Shown: one piece after another, positions 1 to 11,008 of the stretch
How positions within the stretch are numbered: position 1 is the first letter of the stretch
Layout: each line of letters opens with the position of its first letter
Assembly (NCBI GenBank): GCA_026545225.1
Contig: CM048845.1
Coordinates: 121,461,033-121,525,032, forward strand
Origin: Cornus controversa
Taxonomy: Eukaryota > Streptophyta > Magnoliopsida > Cornales > Cornaceae
DNA length: 64,000 nt
Reading direction: 5' to 3'
Program-made: the position numbers and the translations under genes
Notes under the pieces: generated by a model
Seen by the model: only the letters and a program-made list of their open reading frames with translations
Told to the model about the DNA's origin: nothing
Databases searched by the model: none

Positions 1-764
1 GTTAGATGCAGAGGCAAGGCTGTTTCTTTGTATTTTAATGCCTGAATCATTTAGAAGATTCATAGCTTCAACATCCTCACTGTATTTTTTGTTTTGTTAA
101 GAAAGTTAAGGTTGTATTAACCAAGGCTGTGCATGGTCTAGTAGTATTTTCTCTCTTTTTAAAGTGAATGGTTGAGCGTTCGAGTGTCTCCAAGAATATT
201 GTGGGAGTTATTTGCGTGGAGAAAAAAAAAAGTTTGGTATTATAAACAAGCCAAAGGCAGGGCCATTATTGGTTACAGGGGCATACCCCAGGCCTTTACA
301 AGTGACTGCTATCAGAAAAACAGTGAGCTAAAGCCCAAATCTATGCACATAGCATGTAAGAAACAGTAGCATCAGGTCCCAAATCACATAAATAAATTTG
401 CAAGCACTTGGTAAGGTATTGTTTAAGGTCTTGCCCTTTAACTTCTCACTTCCCCAATAGATGAAGTCAATGAAATTATTTGAAGGCCATCGGAAGCATG
501 GGTTGGAAGCCAAACAATTCCATGTTCTGTTAGTGATGATGCATTCAAAAAATAGCTACCTGCGGTCCTCCCTTTGAACTCTGTATAATCGACAGCTCAT
601 GGAATTGATTCCAAATTTCAAGAGCCTGAGCTTTGAGCTGGTCTAAACTATTCAGTGGATTATAAAAAATAATTAAGGGCCACTTAATATGAACCATGGC
701 CACAGGTACAGTTGCTTTTTGATTCCTTCAAGGTCTGGCTGATGGTGCAATGTTTTCGCTGCAG
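1..764 (+). other. Probable intron of the LRK10L gene; no recognisable gene
   Basis: No ectodomain coding sequence is visible here, although the next exon (765) needs an upstream phase-1 exon. The stretch is therefore most simply an intron whose 5' exon lies left of the window. About 330-680 has a weak, stop-broken reading on the minus strand that may be an old transposon relic; I cannot name its family. Confidence 0.5.
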
Positions 765-2290
765 GTTCTGTCTCTGGTTCTGGTTCTGGCTCGAGCACGT
801 CATTGCTGAAGTTGATAATAGGTACCATACTCTTCTTACTAGTTAATTAAATTAAAAAAAGAGTCCATTACTATAGTCAAGTTGATGTTAGAAAATGAAA
901 GGATTGATATTGCCGAATTGGGAGTGTCACTTGTTTTTTGTTTGGTTTCTTTATGTCATGATAAATTTTGGATTCTCAAACATGATTTCTTTGTCAATTT
1001 AGATTACAAATGAAAATGATGCTTATATAACTTTAACTGTTTAGTGAAGTATACCTTTACAAAAGTTGAATATAGAGTTGTTTACCTTGAGATAGTTGGA
1101 CTACTACTGCCATGCTTATGTTGCTAATTTTCAAAGGTGTAGTTTCTTTCACTAGCTTCACTACCTCCAACTCTCTGATTACAGGAATTGCTGGTGGTGG
1201 ATTTGGAATAATGTTAATGTGTCTCACTATCTGTTGCACTAGATTAAAGACCACATCATACAGATCAATCATATTCTGGAAAAAGAAAAATGATAATCGG
1301 ACTCTTGAGGCCTTTATTAGGAATAATGGATCATTGGCTCCAAAAAGATATAGCTATTCAGACCTCAAGAAAATGACAAGTTCTTTCAGATATAAACTTG
1401 GTCAAGGAGGTTATGGTTGTGTTTACAAAGGAAAGCTAGCTGATGACTGCCTTGTGGCAGTGAAGATCCTTGATGCATCCAAAGGAAATGGAGAAGAATT
1501 CATCAATGAGGTTGCAAGCATCAGTAGAACTTCACATGTTAACGTTGTCACACTTTTGGGGTTCTGTCTTGAAGGCCGCAAAAGAGCTCTCATTTATGAT
1601 TTCATGCCTAATGGATCTCTTGAAAAGTTTATATATGGTGAAGGTCTTTCGAAGACCAATGGGCATTTGGGTTGGGAAAAATTGTATCAAATTTCAATTG
1701 GGATAGCTCGGGGACTTGAGTACTTGCACCGCGGGTGCAGGCAGCGGATATTGCACTTTGACATAAAACCTCACAACATTCTTCTTGATGAGGATTTTTG
1801 TCCTAAGATCTCTGATTTTGGGCTTGCAAAACTATGTACCAATAAAGAGAGCTTCGTATCAATGTCGGAAGCCAGAGGGACGATAGGGTATATTGCTCCC
1901 GAAGTGTTCAGTAGAAACTTTGGAAAAGTATCACATAAGTCTGATGTCTATAGCTACGGAATGATGACACTAGAAATGGTTGGAGGAAGAAAGAACGCTG
2001 ATTTTGGGACAAGCAATACCAACAAGATATATTTTCCACATTGGGTTTATAAGCGCCTTGAGCTAAATGAAGAGCTAGGATTTCAGGGTGACATGACAAA
2101 GGAAGAAAATGAAATGGCAAGGAAGATGATATTAGTAGGGTTGTGGTGCATACAGACCTATCCTTCACAAAGGCCATCGATCACTAAAGTGGTGGAAATG
2201 TTGGAAGGAATCATAGAGGCCATAGAAATTCCACCCGAACCCTACTTATATTCTTCTTCAAGATCAGTAGCAGATTCTTCTACCACATGA
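765..2290 (+). CDS. LRK10L-type receptor-like kinase, juxtamembrane/TM and kinase exons (5' part outside window)
   Basis: Plasma-membrane receptor-like serine/threonine kinase of the LEAF RUST 10-like (LRK10L-2/PR5K-like) group. Two exons fit. Exon 765-821 (gcag before, gt after) encodes a Gly/Ser linker and the start of a membrane segment. Exon 1185-2290 (after acag) continues it in frame (IIG/IAGGGFG...), then a hydrophobic stretch to about 1245 and a full kinase domain. Visible motifs are P-loop LGQGGYGCVYKG, lysine in VAVKILD, catalytic loop HFDIKPHNILLD, DFGLAK, and GTIGYIAPE in the activation segment. The catalytic loop has HFD instead of HRD, so this is a non-RD kinase, as is usual in this subgroup. 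The ATG at 1112 lies in the intron and is not the start. The ectodomain exon must lie left of position 1. The kinase part is intact, with no frameshift seen. Confidence 0.9.
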
Positions 2291-2564
2291 CCAACATTTT
2301 AATTTATTGTTAAAAATTTTTAGGGTTAAGTTCAGAAAACACCCCTGTTATATAGATTTTGTGCATTTACCACCCTTCTAGTTTCAATTGTGCAGATAAC
2401 CCCCATAGGTTTGGAAAAAGTTTACGAGTTGATACCCTCTGTTAGCTAGCCATTTGGTTTTGCCCGTTAAGTTGCTCACGTGTTGGGCACGTGAGTCTCT
2501 TAAATTTGAAAAGTCAAACATACCCTTTTATTCTACCCAAAATGCCTCTGTGCCTTATTAATCC

Positions 2565-2831
2565 ACTTCGTGTATATATATATATATATATATACACACA
2601 CGCTCACACACCACTCTCTCTCTCATCCGTTCTCTCTCTGTAACTCCACTCTCTCTCTCATCCATTTTCTCTACAACTCCACTATTTCTCTCTCTAACCA
2701 CATCGTTCCCTCTGTCTCACTGCACTCTCTTTCTCACAGTTCTCTCTACAACTCCACTCTCTCTCTCTCTTTCTCAGCCCATCTCTTCAAAGTGGTCTTT
2801 TTTTCTCTCTCTTTCTCTCTTTCCTAATTGA
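2565..2831 (+). repeat. (TA)n plus long CT-rich low-complexity leader
   Basis: A (TA)n run at about 2573-2594 is followed by roughly 240 bases of imperfect CTCTCT/CACTCT repeats just upstream of the GRF zinc-finger reading frame. The position suits a promoter and pyrimidine-rich 5' leader of that transposon gene. The apparent reading frame through it is low complexity and is not treated as a protein. Confidence 0.6.
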
Positions 2832-3299
2832 GTGATCTCTTCCTCTTCAAGTTCAGTGCACTCTAGCTACAAAAATTATAATAGATGGCCAATTAAACAA
2901 GTGTATTGTTACTGTGGTGTCCTAACTCCTCTCAGAACTTCATACACACAGTTGAATCCCAGCATAAGATTTTTTGGTTGTGCAAATTACAAAACAATAG
3001 GTTGTGGTTTTCATGTGTGGGAAGATAATGCACTTTCAGATTATTACAAGAAGTTCATTTGGGATCTAATCACATAATTGAGAGCTTTGAGAAGATCCAA
3101 CATTACTACAATTGCTTCAAATGTAGATGATGGACCTCCTATTGAACTGGAAAATACGGTTTCAACACTGCAAAGGGAGGTGAACCACTTGAAAAATGGA
3201 GAAAATGTTGGAATGAAATTGAGTATCTCTAGCAGCTCTTTTTTTGTGTTTTTTTTTGGGTTTCCTAAGTTGTCTTGTGTTATTGAAAGTTGTATTTAA
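2832..3299 (+). pseudogene. GRF-type zinc-finger protein carried by the MULE (broken)
   Basis: The reading opens with a serine-rich N-terminus, then a GRF zinc finger: CYCG...PLRTS, RFFGCANYK, CGFHVWED, the C-x-C / G-C / C-x-F-x-W pattern of the family. A short linker leads to a coiled-coil-like stretch (ENTVSTLQREVNHLKN) and a hydrophobic C-terminus (FFVFFFGFPKL). This layout of GRF finger, coiled coil and C-terminal hydrophobic tail is that of small plant GRF proteins often found with MULEs. Two lesions are visible. No ATG heads the frame (GTG sits at the serine-rich start), and a TAA at about 3075-3077 interrupts it before the coiled coil. It faces the transposase gene tail to tail. Its function is unknown; nucleic-acid binding is an inference from the GRF finger. 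Confidence 0.7.
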
Positions 3300-3344
3300 A
3301 TGAACATTAATTTGTTAGTGACATGGCAGTTGTTTTGTATATTA

Positions 3345-3740
3345 CAGTGCAATAAAAGTTCTTGCATTTGTATGTGAAATTCAAACACCAATAGAATTGA
3401 ACATTCAACAACATAAATCTCATATTCATCCAATAGTGTTTCCCCTTGAAACTTACATGAACATCTAGCAATTTTAAGTTCTTGCATCTGTATGTGAAAT
3501 CCAAACACCAATACAATTGAAAATTCAACAACATAAATCTTATATTCATCCAATAGTGTCTTCCTTTGAAACCTACATGAACATCTAGCAAATTTGTCCA
3601 AAATACAAAGCTTACATTCATCCAATACTGCCGAAATATGAAACCTACATAAACATCTAGCAATTTTGTACAAAATACAAAGCTTACATTCATCCAATAC
3701 TACCAAAATATGAAACCTACATGAACATCTATCAACCATT
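3345..3740. repeat. Direct repeats between the two MULE genes
   Basis: Two about 120-bp copies (3357-3476 and 3477-3590) share 'agttcttgcat.tgtatgtgaaat' and 'attcatccaatagtgt'. Two shorter about 70-bp copies follow (about 3590-3660 and 3661-3735), sharing 'caaaatacaaagcttacatt'. They lie in the intergenic space between the convergent GRF and transposase genes. Minus-strand frames across them are only repeat translations. Confidence 0.75.
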
Positions 3741-4106
3741 ACATTATGTTCGAAAGGTTTCAACATAAAACAAGAAGCTTCTCCAACAAAAATATCTCCA
3801 AGACACTATCAAACTGTCCAACCAACACTGGTTGCATCTATCCTTGCTCCCCATATGACCTAAATTTTTTGCATTGACAACACATTAATATCATAATCTA
3901 AAAGTGAAAGTACATGCATATGAAATCAAACTAACATGATATACCTGTTAACTGAATTTTATGTTCCACCAAATTATGATCCAACCATTGCATTATGAGT
4001 ACTTATAACCTCACTGTTCTGACTGGAGCACTAAATGTTGCACCTAGTTGAGAAGTGATACCCTATAGTTGACCATTAACTCAAATCAGGATAATAAAGT
4101 AATACC

Positions 4107-6964
4107 CTATATTTTTAAATTATTTAAATTTACCACAATTTGTAAAATAACAAAGTATACCTGTCTGAATTGACTAGAGACTGTTGCACCTCTAGGATTT
4201 TCACCTCTACCCCTAGGAACATAACCATTCCTACCTCTTCCAAAAGAACCACTCAGACCTTTACCACGTCTAGCATGCCCACCTCTACCACTCATTGCAC
4301 CTCCTATTGTATCCAGTATTGCACTACCCCTAGGCCCAATTACTCGACCTTCACCTCTGTCACCATGACTACCTGCACCTCTACCACCTCTGCCACCATC
4401 ACTTCCTGCACATGTACCACCTCTGCCACCATCACTGCCTACACTTCTAGCACCTCTATCACCATCAGTGCCTGTACTTCTAGCACCTCTGCCACCATCA
4501 CTGCCTGTACTTCTAGCACCTCTGCCACCATCACAGTCTACACTGCATGCACTTTTAGCACCTCTTCCACCATCAACTCTTCCTCTACCAACAAATAAAA
4601 CAGGTTTTGGCATAGATGGCATTCCTCCCCTACTAACTGGTGGTGTAGAAACTACTGCATCAAATCTATAAGTCCTTGTATTGTGGCCTATTTGATTGCA
4701 TTTCCCACATCTGACAGTGCTTTTTTTTGGTCTGGCTTGTGTGGAGCCTTCATCAGGAGCCTTCCTCCTAGCTATCTTTGGTCTACCAACCCTATTCCTA
4801 AGAATGGGTGGTAGTATTGGTTTTATATAATTTTCCAACACCATTTTCCTCAATGACATTGGCTTAATGATATGTGCATATGCTCTAAGGTGGGTTTTCC
4901 TATAAAAATAAGGATCCACATACTCCTCAACTACCCCTCTCATATAGACTATACATGTATATAGGGTACACCACTGATCTCCCACTTTTTGCACGTATAT
5001 GTCTTCTTCCCCAAGTCCACTGCATCAGTTAGACCATGAGAATCAACCTCAAACAACCCTCCTCCTGCAGGTTCAACATGGCATTTCTTTGCTTGCCTTT
5101 TAAGTTAGTCAACTTCTTCCTAGATCTTTGGACATAAAAGTCCTGTCTTTCCTTGCATGTACTCTCTATTCCTATGAAATCTTTTCATAAGATATCATCG
5201 AATCATCTCAAACATGTAAATAATGGGTTTCTTCCTAACATTTACAATTTGACTGTTCCATGACTCACATATGTTATTACTATTTAAATCACATTTAGAC
5301 GTATGAGAAAAACCACATTTGGACCACAAGTAGTAAGGTATTTTATTCAACCATTCAAAGGCATCACTATTAAGTGCCTTAATCCTTTCCATGTGACACT
5401 CAAAATCCTCATATGTGAATGAGCTGGAAGCACTCCACAACTCATATTTTAACATCAAACATGACCATTTTTTTTTTTTGAAGTTTTCAAATAAATGTCT
5501 TGTGCAGAACCTGTGATCACTCACAGTTGATCTAATGTGTCAACTAAACGCTACAAGAAATTAATGTAATGCTCAGATGTATAAATGCATACATGACCAA
5601 TAAACTAAACTAAATGTATAAATGAAGTGCAAGTTATAAATGAAATAAGATTATTACATTCTGTCTATCAAAAATAAAAGTCATGCCATTTGGGGGGCCA
5701 ATCACTTCCATCAACTCTTCAACAAATCACATCCAACTGTCTTTTGTTTCAGATTCAACAACTACAAGTGCAATTGGAAAGAAGCTGTTATTTTCATCTT
5801 TCCCCACAGCACATAACAGTTGACCATTATAATGGTGTTTAAGAAAACACCCATCCAGCCCCACAAATGGTCTACACTCTTCCTTAAAACCTCTCCACAT
5901 TGCTGATAAACTTACAAACATCCTCTTGAACCTCATGTTCCCTTCATTGTCTGGTTCTGATTTGACTTTTACGATAGCATCAGGATCTATTCTCAATATT
6001 AATTCACCATACTCTCTAACTTTGCTAAACTGATCCTCATAACTACCTTCAATTAGCTTTAGTGCCTTCTTCTTTGCTCTAATGACTTGATATCTGAACA
6101 CTTTTAACTTAAAGTCATCCTTAATGCAACCTTGTACCCCAGCAAACTTTCATGTTGGGTCAACTCTAAACTTATTGATATATTTGTTAGAAATAACAGT
6201 AGAGGTTAACTGCCTACTTGAATCCACGGGGGGGACAATCATGGTGTGATTTAAACTTCCTTATCTCAAAGCTTTTGTCAATGGTATTAAGGGAAACATG
6301 GATCCTCCACCCACATCCTGCATTTACACAAACTGCAGTAACCCTAATCTTTTCATTTTTTTTGAACTTTAAACTGCACAGTTCATCACTAGGTGCATAG
6401 ACAGAATCATCATCCAACTCCTCCAACTGATCATCATTTGTATCTTCATCACTATGTGCATACACAGAATCATCATCCAACTCCTCCAACTGATGATCAT
6501 TTTCAAAAACTTCAATTGCAGGTTCAACTGCTTCATATTCATCACCATTCATTAGCACCTCAATTGTTTCATCCTCATCACCATTCATTACCCCCCTCTA
6601 CTGTTTCATCCTCATCACCATTCACTGGAGGTTCAACTGCTTCATTGTCATTAACATCAATTATAATTGCAGGTTCAACAACATAAATCTTAATAACTAA
6701 AAAACTTACATAAGCTTCAAACATATCCATCACATATCTATCAATTTTAAGTTGTATTGGTGTTCCTGCAATATCATTGGGATGTCTGTAAAAAATCTCA
6801 CTCCTCAAATCCAATGCGAACCTCTCCAACATGTTTTCAACCTCCAAGTAAGACATCTTATCGGGGTCTACATTGTCATAGAACATAGCTGTGCCTCTCA
6901 CATAATTGTATATATTATCAAAATATCCAGAGTGATGCACTTCCACTGTGTAATATTTGTCCAT
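4107..6964 (-). pseudogene. MuDR-type MULE transposase (degenerate, multi-fragment)
   Basis: Cut-and-paste transposase of the Mutator superfamily, read on the minus strand in pieces. 6964-6580 is an N-terminal plant domain with acidic repeats. 6588-6214 holds more acidic repeats, then the MuDR-type DNA-binding segment (CVNAGCGWRIHVSL, SHHDCPPRGF). 6101-5727 is the MULE domain with the first catalytic Asp in VGLDGCFLK. A stop follows KDSWM, and the second Asp is seen in the next bases (IFDRQ, near 5660). 5524-5195 carries the conserved NNICESWN block. 4994-4107 has the SWIM-adjacent tail (YVDPYF), a zinc knuckle CGKCNQIGHNTRTY whose last Cys is lost, and an RGG-rich repeat tail. Stops, missing joins and the lost knuckle Cys mark it as inactive. 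It is convergent with the GRF gene. Confidence 0.8.
4360..4570 (-). repeat. 33-bp tandem repeats coding RGG-like tail of the transposase
   Basis: At least five imperfect 33-bp units on the minus strand encode an 11-residue unit of the form SDGGRGARSTG. They form a Gly/Arg-rich tail downstream of the zinc knuckle. Gly/Arg-rich repeats commonly bind nucleic acid; that role here is inference. Confidence 0.75.
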
Positions 6965-7394
6965 CTTCTGTACAAATAAATTGTTTACACAAACATTATT
7001 TTATGACAGGGACCACTACCGACATAAAGTGAAATAAAAAGATAACACATGTTGGAAAAAAGTGAAAAAGTCCGAAAGTGAAAGAAGAAGACAACACATG
7101 TTGAAAAAAAAAACTCCTAATTTTATGACACTCCCAACACTGTAAAAACATGTAGATCTAATTTTAAAAGAAATCGACAAAAAATGAGTACAGATTTTAA
7201 CATGCATGTTAAAAGCCTTAATATTCTAGACAAAAATCATTTTCTGAAATGATTAATCGCACATGAATCCAACAAATCAACAATAAAAAATCTATAACTT
7301 TATGATAGGGACCACTATCGACATGAAGGGACCACAAATTTAAGATTAAAGTAATTCAAATAACCTTAACTTCAATAATCCATAATTGACAAAT

Positions 7395-7960
7395 AACTCT
7401 TGTGCTTCAAAATGCTATTCCCAATTTAGTTAATTTGTTGGTCCGAGGACTTCCTCTTCCAGCTATTTGTCAATGTTGCTATAGGGCCTTGGATTCAGTT
7501 GATCATGTTTTTGTTTCATGTCCATATGTTACTGCTATTTGGTTAATGCTGTCTGATACTCTTCAATTGAATATGCCTCAGTTTAAGAACATGTTTCAAC
7601 TTGTCCAATAGTTCACTTCCATTCCAGATCCACATCTTATAGAGCTAAATTCCTTAAATGTTTATTTCCAACTGTTACATGGTTAATTTGGAAGTAACGA
7701 AATAGTGTTTTGCATGAGGGTGTCAAGGCTTCTATCAAAGAGGTGGCACACTTGACTTTATGGGAGTGTTTATAGCTGTTGGGTCTTCAACCTCAAAATC
7801 CTCATCTTATTTTTTGATGTCTTTTGTTGTTCTTTCGTTTTATCAGTTCTTTCCTTTGTTGTATTTGGCAATCTTGTTTGCTTTGCCTTTGTACTGGATT
7901 TAGAGTAATGCTTAAAGTGTTCTTTATGTTGGATTTGTTAAATTGTAATGTATTATTTTT
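7395..7960 (+). mobile_element. LINE (non-LTR retrotransposon) 3' fragment with zf-RVT motif
   Basis: The plus-strand reading from 7402 gives the C-terminal zinc-binding region found after plant LINE reverse transcriptases: LPLPAICQCC, DHVFVSCPY, IWLML. After a stop the typical downstream motif continues as WLIWK.RNSVLHEG near 7676-7720 in the same general frame. No reverse transcriptase core is present, consistent with a 5'-truncated dead insertion. The 3' end is blurred; T-rich, A-poor sequence follows 7960 and no clear poly(A) tail was found. Confidence 0.7.
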
Positions 7961-8259
7961 TTTTCCAGATATATGGATTTAGTTATATTTATTGTATTCA
8001 AACAAAGTTGTTATTTTTCAAATTTGGTGAATTGTTGCTATTTGGAGCAAATTGTAATAATATATGTTGAAAATTTGTGTTTTTTTAGATTTAGACTTGT
8101 GCAGGGTTGATTTATGGGAATGCACAGATTTGAAATATGTCAATTTTTAAACAAGATTTTGTCAAATTTTTTAAAAATTATTTGCCATATTTTAGAATTT
8201 TTAGACAAGTGTTGTTAACCATGCACAAGTCTAAATATAATTGTGTCTAAATATTAGCA

Positions 8260-9035
8260 AATAATGGATTGGTTCGGATTGGTTTAACGGATTGAGCTTT
8301 TTTAAATAGCCCAATAATTTTGATAATTTAACCATAGCCCAATAGATGAATCAACCCAAATTAAACATGGAAAACCTAACCCAAACAATAAAAAAAAATT
8401 ACAATAAGTCATAACAAAATCACAGCACTAGAGCAACTAGCAGCAGGCCTTCCGGCCCCATTCCAAATTAACTTGATAGAACTTTTTGGCAAGCATGACA
8501 ACAGTTGAACAAAAAAATATAAAGTAGAAATGGAATTCACAATGACATTGTTTCACTATAATGAAATGGAATAGAAATGTATACTGAAAAGTAGCACTGA
8601 ACAATCTTAGGATGGTTTACAAAAAATAAAACTTCACAATAAAAATATTCAAAAATACCTATTTTAAATAAATCTGAGTTAAAGAGATCTTTACAATTAA
8701 ATCTAAGGAGTTTGGACCAAAGTGAGGAGTGAGGACTGAGGAAAGTTACGACTGAGAGTATTCAATGTTGTGCGTGAAGAAATGGAGAAAGTGGGTGGGC
8801 TAGGTTTATTATTGGGTTAGGGTTAATATATATATATATAGTTACGGTTTGTCACAGTTTAGTTAGGTTATTTTTGGACCAAATACATTAACCAAACCGT
8901 GGACTACGAATTTTTAATATTGGAATCCATAACCGAACTGTGGGAATAAAAAATCGAACCAAACCGTACAGTACGGATTGGATTAAATCGATTCGAATTG
9001 ATGGTTTGGCAGATAAAATGAACACCCCTAGTGTT
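8260..9035. mobile_element. hAT-like non-autonomous remnant
   Basis: The right side (about 8880-9033) ends in bases whose complement reads 'ctaggggtgttcattttatc', followed by stacked 'aaaccgtacggttcgg'-like motifs typical of plant hAT MITE ends. The left side (about 8265-8300) has related 'ggattggttcggattggttt' motifs in inverse orientation, but no clean matching terminus. No transposase is visible. Confidence 0.35.
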
Positions 9036-9594
9036 AAAGGAGTCATCTTTATCCTACATCGGATCCGAATGAGAAAGAGAATAGGTATAAATGGGCAGGT
9101 ATGCAACATTACCCAATAGCTTATACTTTTGGGTTGTTGGTAAGCGACTGACCCGTTACACCTAGTTTGTTGAAGTCATGAAATGAGGGAAGAAGAAGAT
9201 GGTCCCTTTTGATAATTTTAAAGGGTTAAATTGGTAATTTCAATATTCAAAAGGATCAATTCAAAAGTCAAATGACACTACGGTCATTTCACCATAAAGT
9301 ATACTGACACGATATATTTTTGGCATGAGGGGGTGTTAGTGAAATACTAAACAAATTTTATAGGACAATTGAACATCATGCATGACAAGTTCTATCTGGG
9401 TAAAATAAGGTCAAATATCAAAAAAATATCAGTAGTGAAGTTTATCCTTAAATCTATCTCGAAAAGTGTGAGATACGTGATTCAAATATCTAAAAAATGT
9501 CAAAAATGTGTTAAAAATAAAAATATATATATTATTATTTTCACGTTTGGATATCTGAGACTGTCAAACACGTATGCCTCCCTTTCAAAAATAT

Positions 9595-9945
9595 GGGTAA
9601 AATACACTGACCTCCCCTGAGATTTGACCTAATTATACCCGGCATCAAACTATTGAATTTTGTTACAATGACCTCCCCTGAGATTTGCTCCGTTAGACAA
9701 AAACTCCCCTCCGTCCAAAATTTTGTTAATGTTGTCAAAAAATTTAGGATAATTTACACTGACCTCCCCTGAGGTTTGGTGTAAATTACACTGATCTCCC
9801 GTGAAGTTTGGCCTAATTATTTAATATTTAATATAATATTTTAATTTTTATAATATAAATATTAAATATTTATTATATATAATATTATATATAATATTAA
9901 GATGTAATTATTAACATTATATAATATTATATAATGTTAATATAA
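9595..9945 (+). repeat. Left terminal inverted repeat of the 9595-11008 MULE
   Basis: Contains three direct copies of the 'acactgacctcccctgaggttt' theme in its outer 230 bases, then an AT-rich inner part matching the right arm in inverse orientation. Confidence 0.75.
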
Positions 9946-10223
9946 TATATATATATATATAATATTATATTAACATTATATAATGTTAATAATTACATCT
10001 TAATATTATATATATATAATATTATATAATTAAAATATTTATATGTATATATATAATTAAGATAGGCAAAAGTATATTTTAATTATATAATATTATATAT
10101 ATATATATATAAATATTTTAATTTTTATATCAATATAATATTAAGGGTAGAATAGGCATTTCACCCATCTTAGGTTTAAATAATATATGTTCACAAGGTT
10201 GGACTCTTTTTTTAAAAAAGAAT

Positions 10224-10255
<32 letters not shown>

Positions 10256-10649
10256 TTCTATTATTTTAATGATTTTTTTAAAAAACAAATCGTATAAAAT
10301 AGAAAGATCATTATGCCCTATCTTTTATTCCTTACTTTTTTTTTCATGCCAATCCCTCTCTAAAACTCTCTTCCCCTCTCTCTAACATTCTCTTACCAAC
10401 TCAAATCATCCATGATCGAAATCTGTAAAGGCCAACAAGATAAAGATGAAGAGAGAGACTTTTAAATTGTTAATGAGGGTATTTTTGCTTATTGCATTTT
10501 GTTAGAATTAGGGTATTTAGGTAATTTCAGAAGAATTTCGAAAAGGATAACAATGTCTTTACATATGCTTCAAGGACAAAATAGATATTTTGAAAATCTA
10601 AATTGTCAAGAAAAATCTGATTCAAAAATGCCTTTACCTCTATATTTTT

Positions 10650-11008
10650 TTATATTAACATTATATAATATTATATAATGTTAATAATTACATCTTAATA
10701 TTATATATAATATTATTAAAATATTATATATAATAAATATTTAATATTTATATTATAAAAATTAAAATATTATATTAAATATTAATTAGGCCAAACCTCA
10801 GGGGAGGTCAGTGTAATTTACACTAAACCTCAAAGGAGGTTAGTGTAAATTATCCTAAATTTTTTGACGAAACTAACAGAATTTTGGACAAATGGAGGTC
10901 TTTGTCTAACTGAGCAAACCTCAGGAGAGGTCATTGTAACAAAATTCAATAGTTTGATGTCGGGTATAATTAGCCCAAACCTCAGGAGAGGTTAGTGTAT
11001 TTTATCCC
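10650..11008 (-). repeat. Right terminal inverted repeat of the 9595-11008 MULE
   Basis: Inverse of the left arm. An additional inverted copy of the inner block (taatgttaataattacatct) occurs at about 9982-10003. Confidence 0.75.

Larger units (their letters stand above)
2321..7390. mobile_element. Degenerate Mutator-like element (MULE), right end not identified
   Basis: The left end near 2321 has the look of a MULE terminal repeat (agggttaagttcagaaaac, with alternating 'acaccccTgt'/'taccaccc' blocks to about 2430). Inside are a GRF zinc-finger gene on the plus strand and a MuDR-type transposase on the minus strand, convergently arranged. A matching inverted end was not found to the right. 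A LINE fragment at 7395 and later insertions probably truncated it. Two similar stretches near 7008 and 7305 ('aggGaccactaYcgacat') may be subterminal repeats. The element is old, with stops and lost start codons in both genes. Confidence 0.65.
9595..11008. mobile_element. Non-autonomous MULE with about 350-bp terminal inverted repeats
   Basis: The element begins gggtaaaatacactgacctc and ends with the inverse (gtgtattttatccc). The arms 9595-about 9945 and about 10650-11008 are near-complete inverted copies, including the inner block taagatgtaattattaacat. Both sides are flanked by aaaaatat, a likely 8-9 bp target duplication. The interior (about 9950-10650) is almost pure A/T with further palindromes and no gene. 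Minus-strand frames in the arms are incidental. Confidence 0.8.

Noticed and set aside
1112-1184. In-frame N-terminal extension of the left kinase
   Set aside because: A clean acag acceptor at 1181-1184 and an in-frame join to the 765-821 exon show this is intron.
2570-2827. Ser/Leu/Thr-rich frame
   Set aside because: CT microsatellite leader translated; not a protein.
3296-3766. Cys-rich repetitive minus-strand proteins
   Set aside because: Translations of direct repeats between the MULE genes; no conserved domain.
4170-4598. Thr/Ser-rich plus-strand frame
   Set aside because: Complement of the RGG-repeat tail of the MULE transposase; low-complexity shadow.
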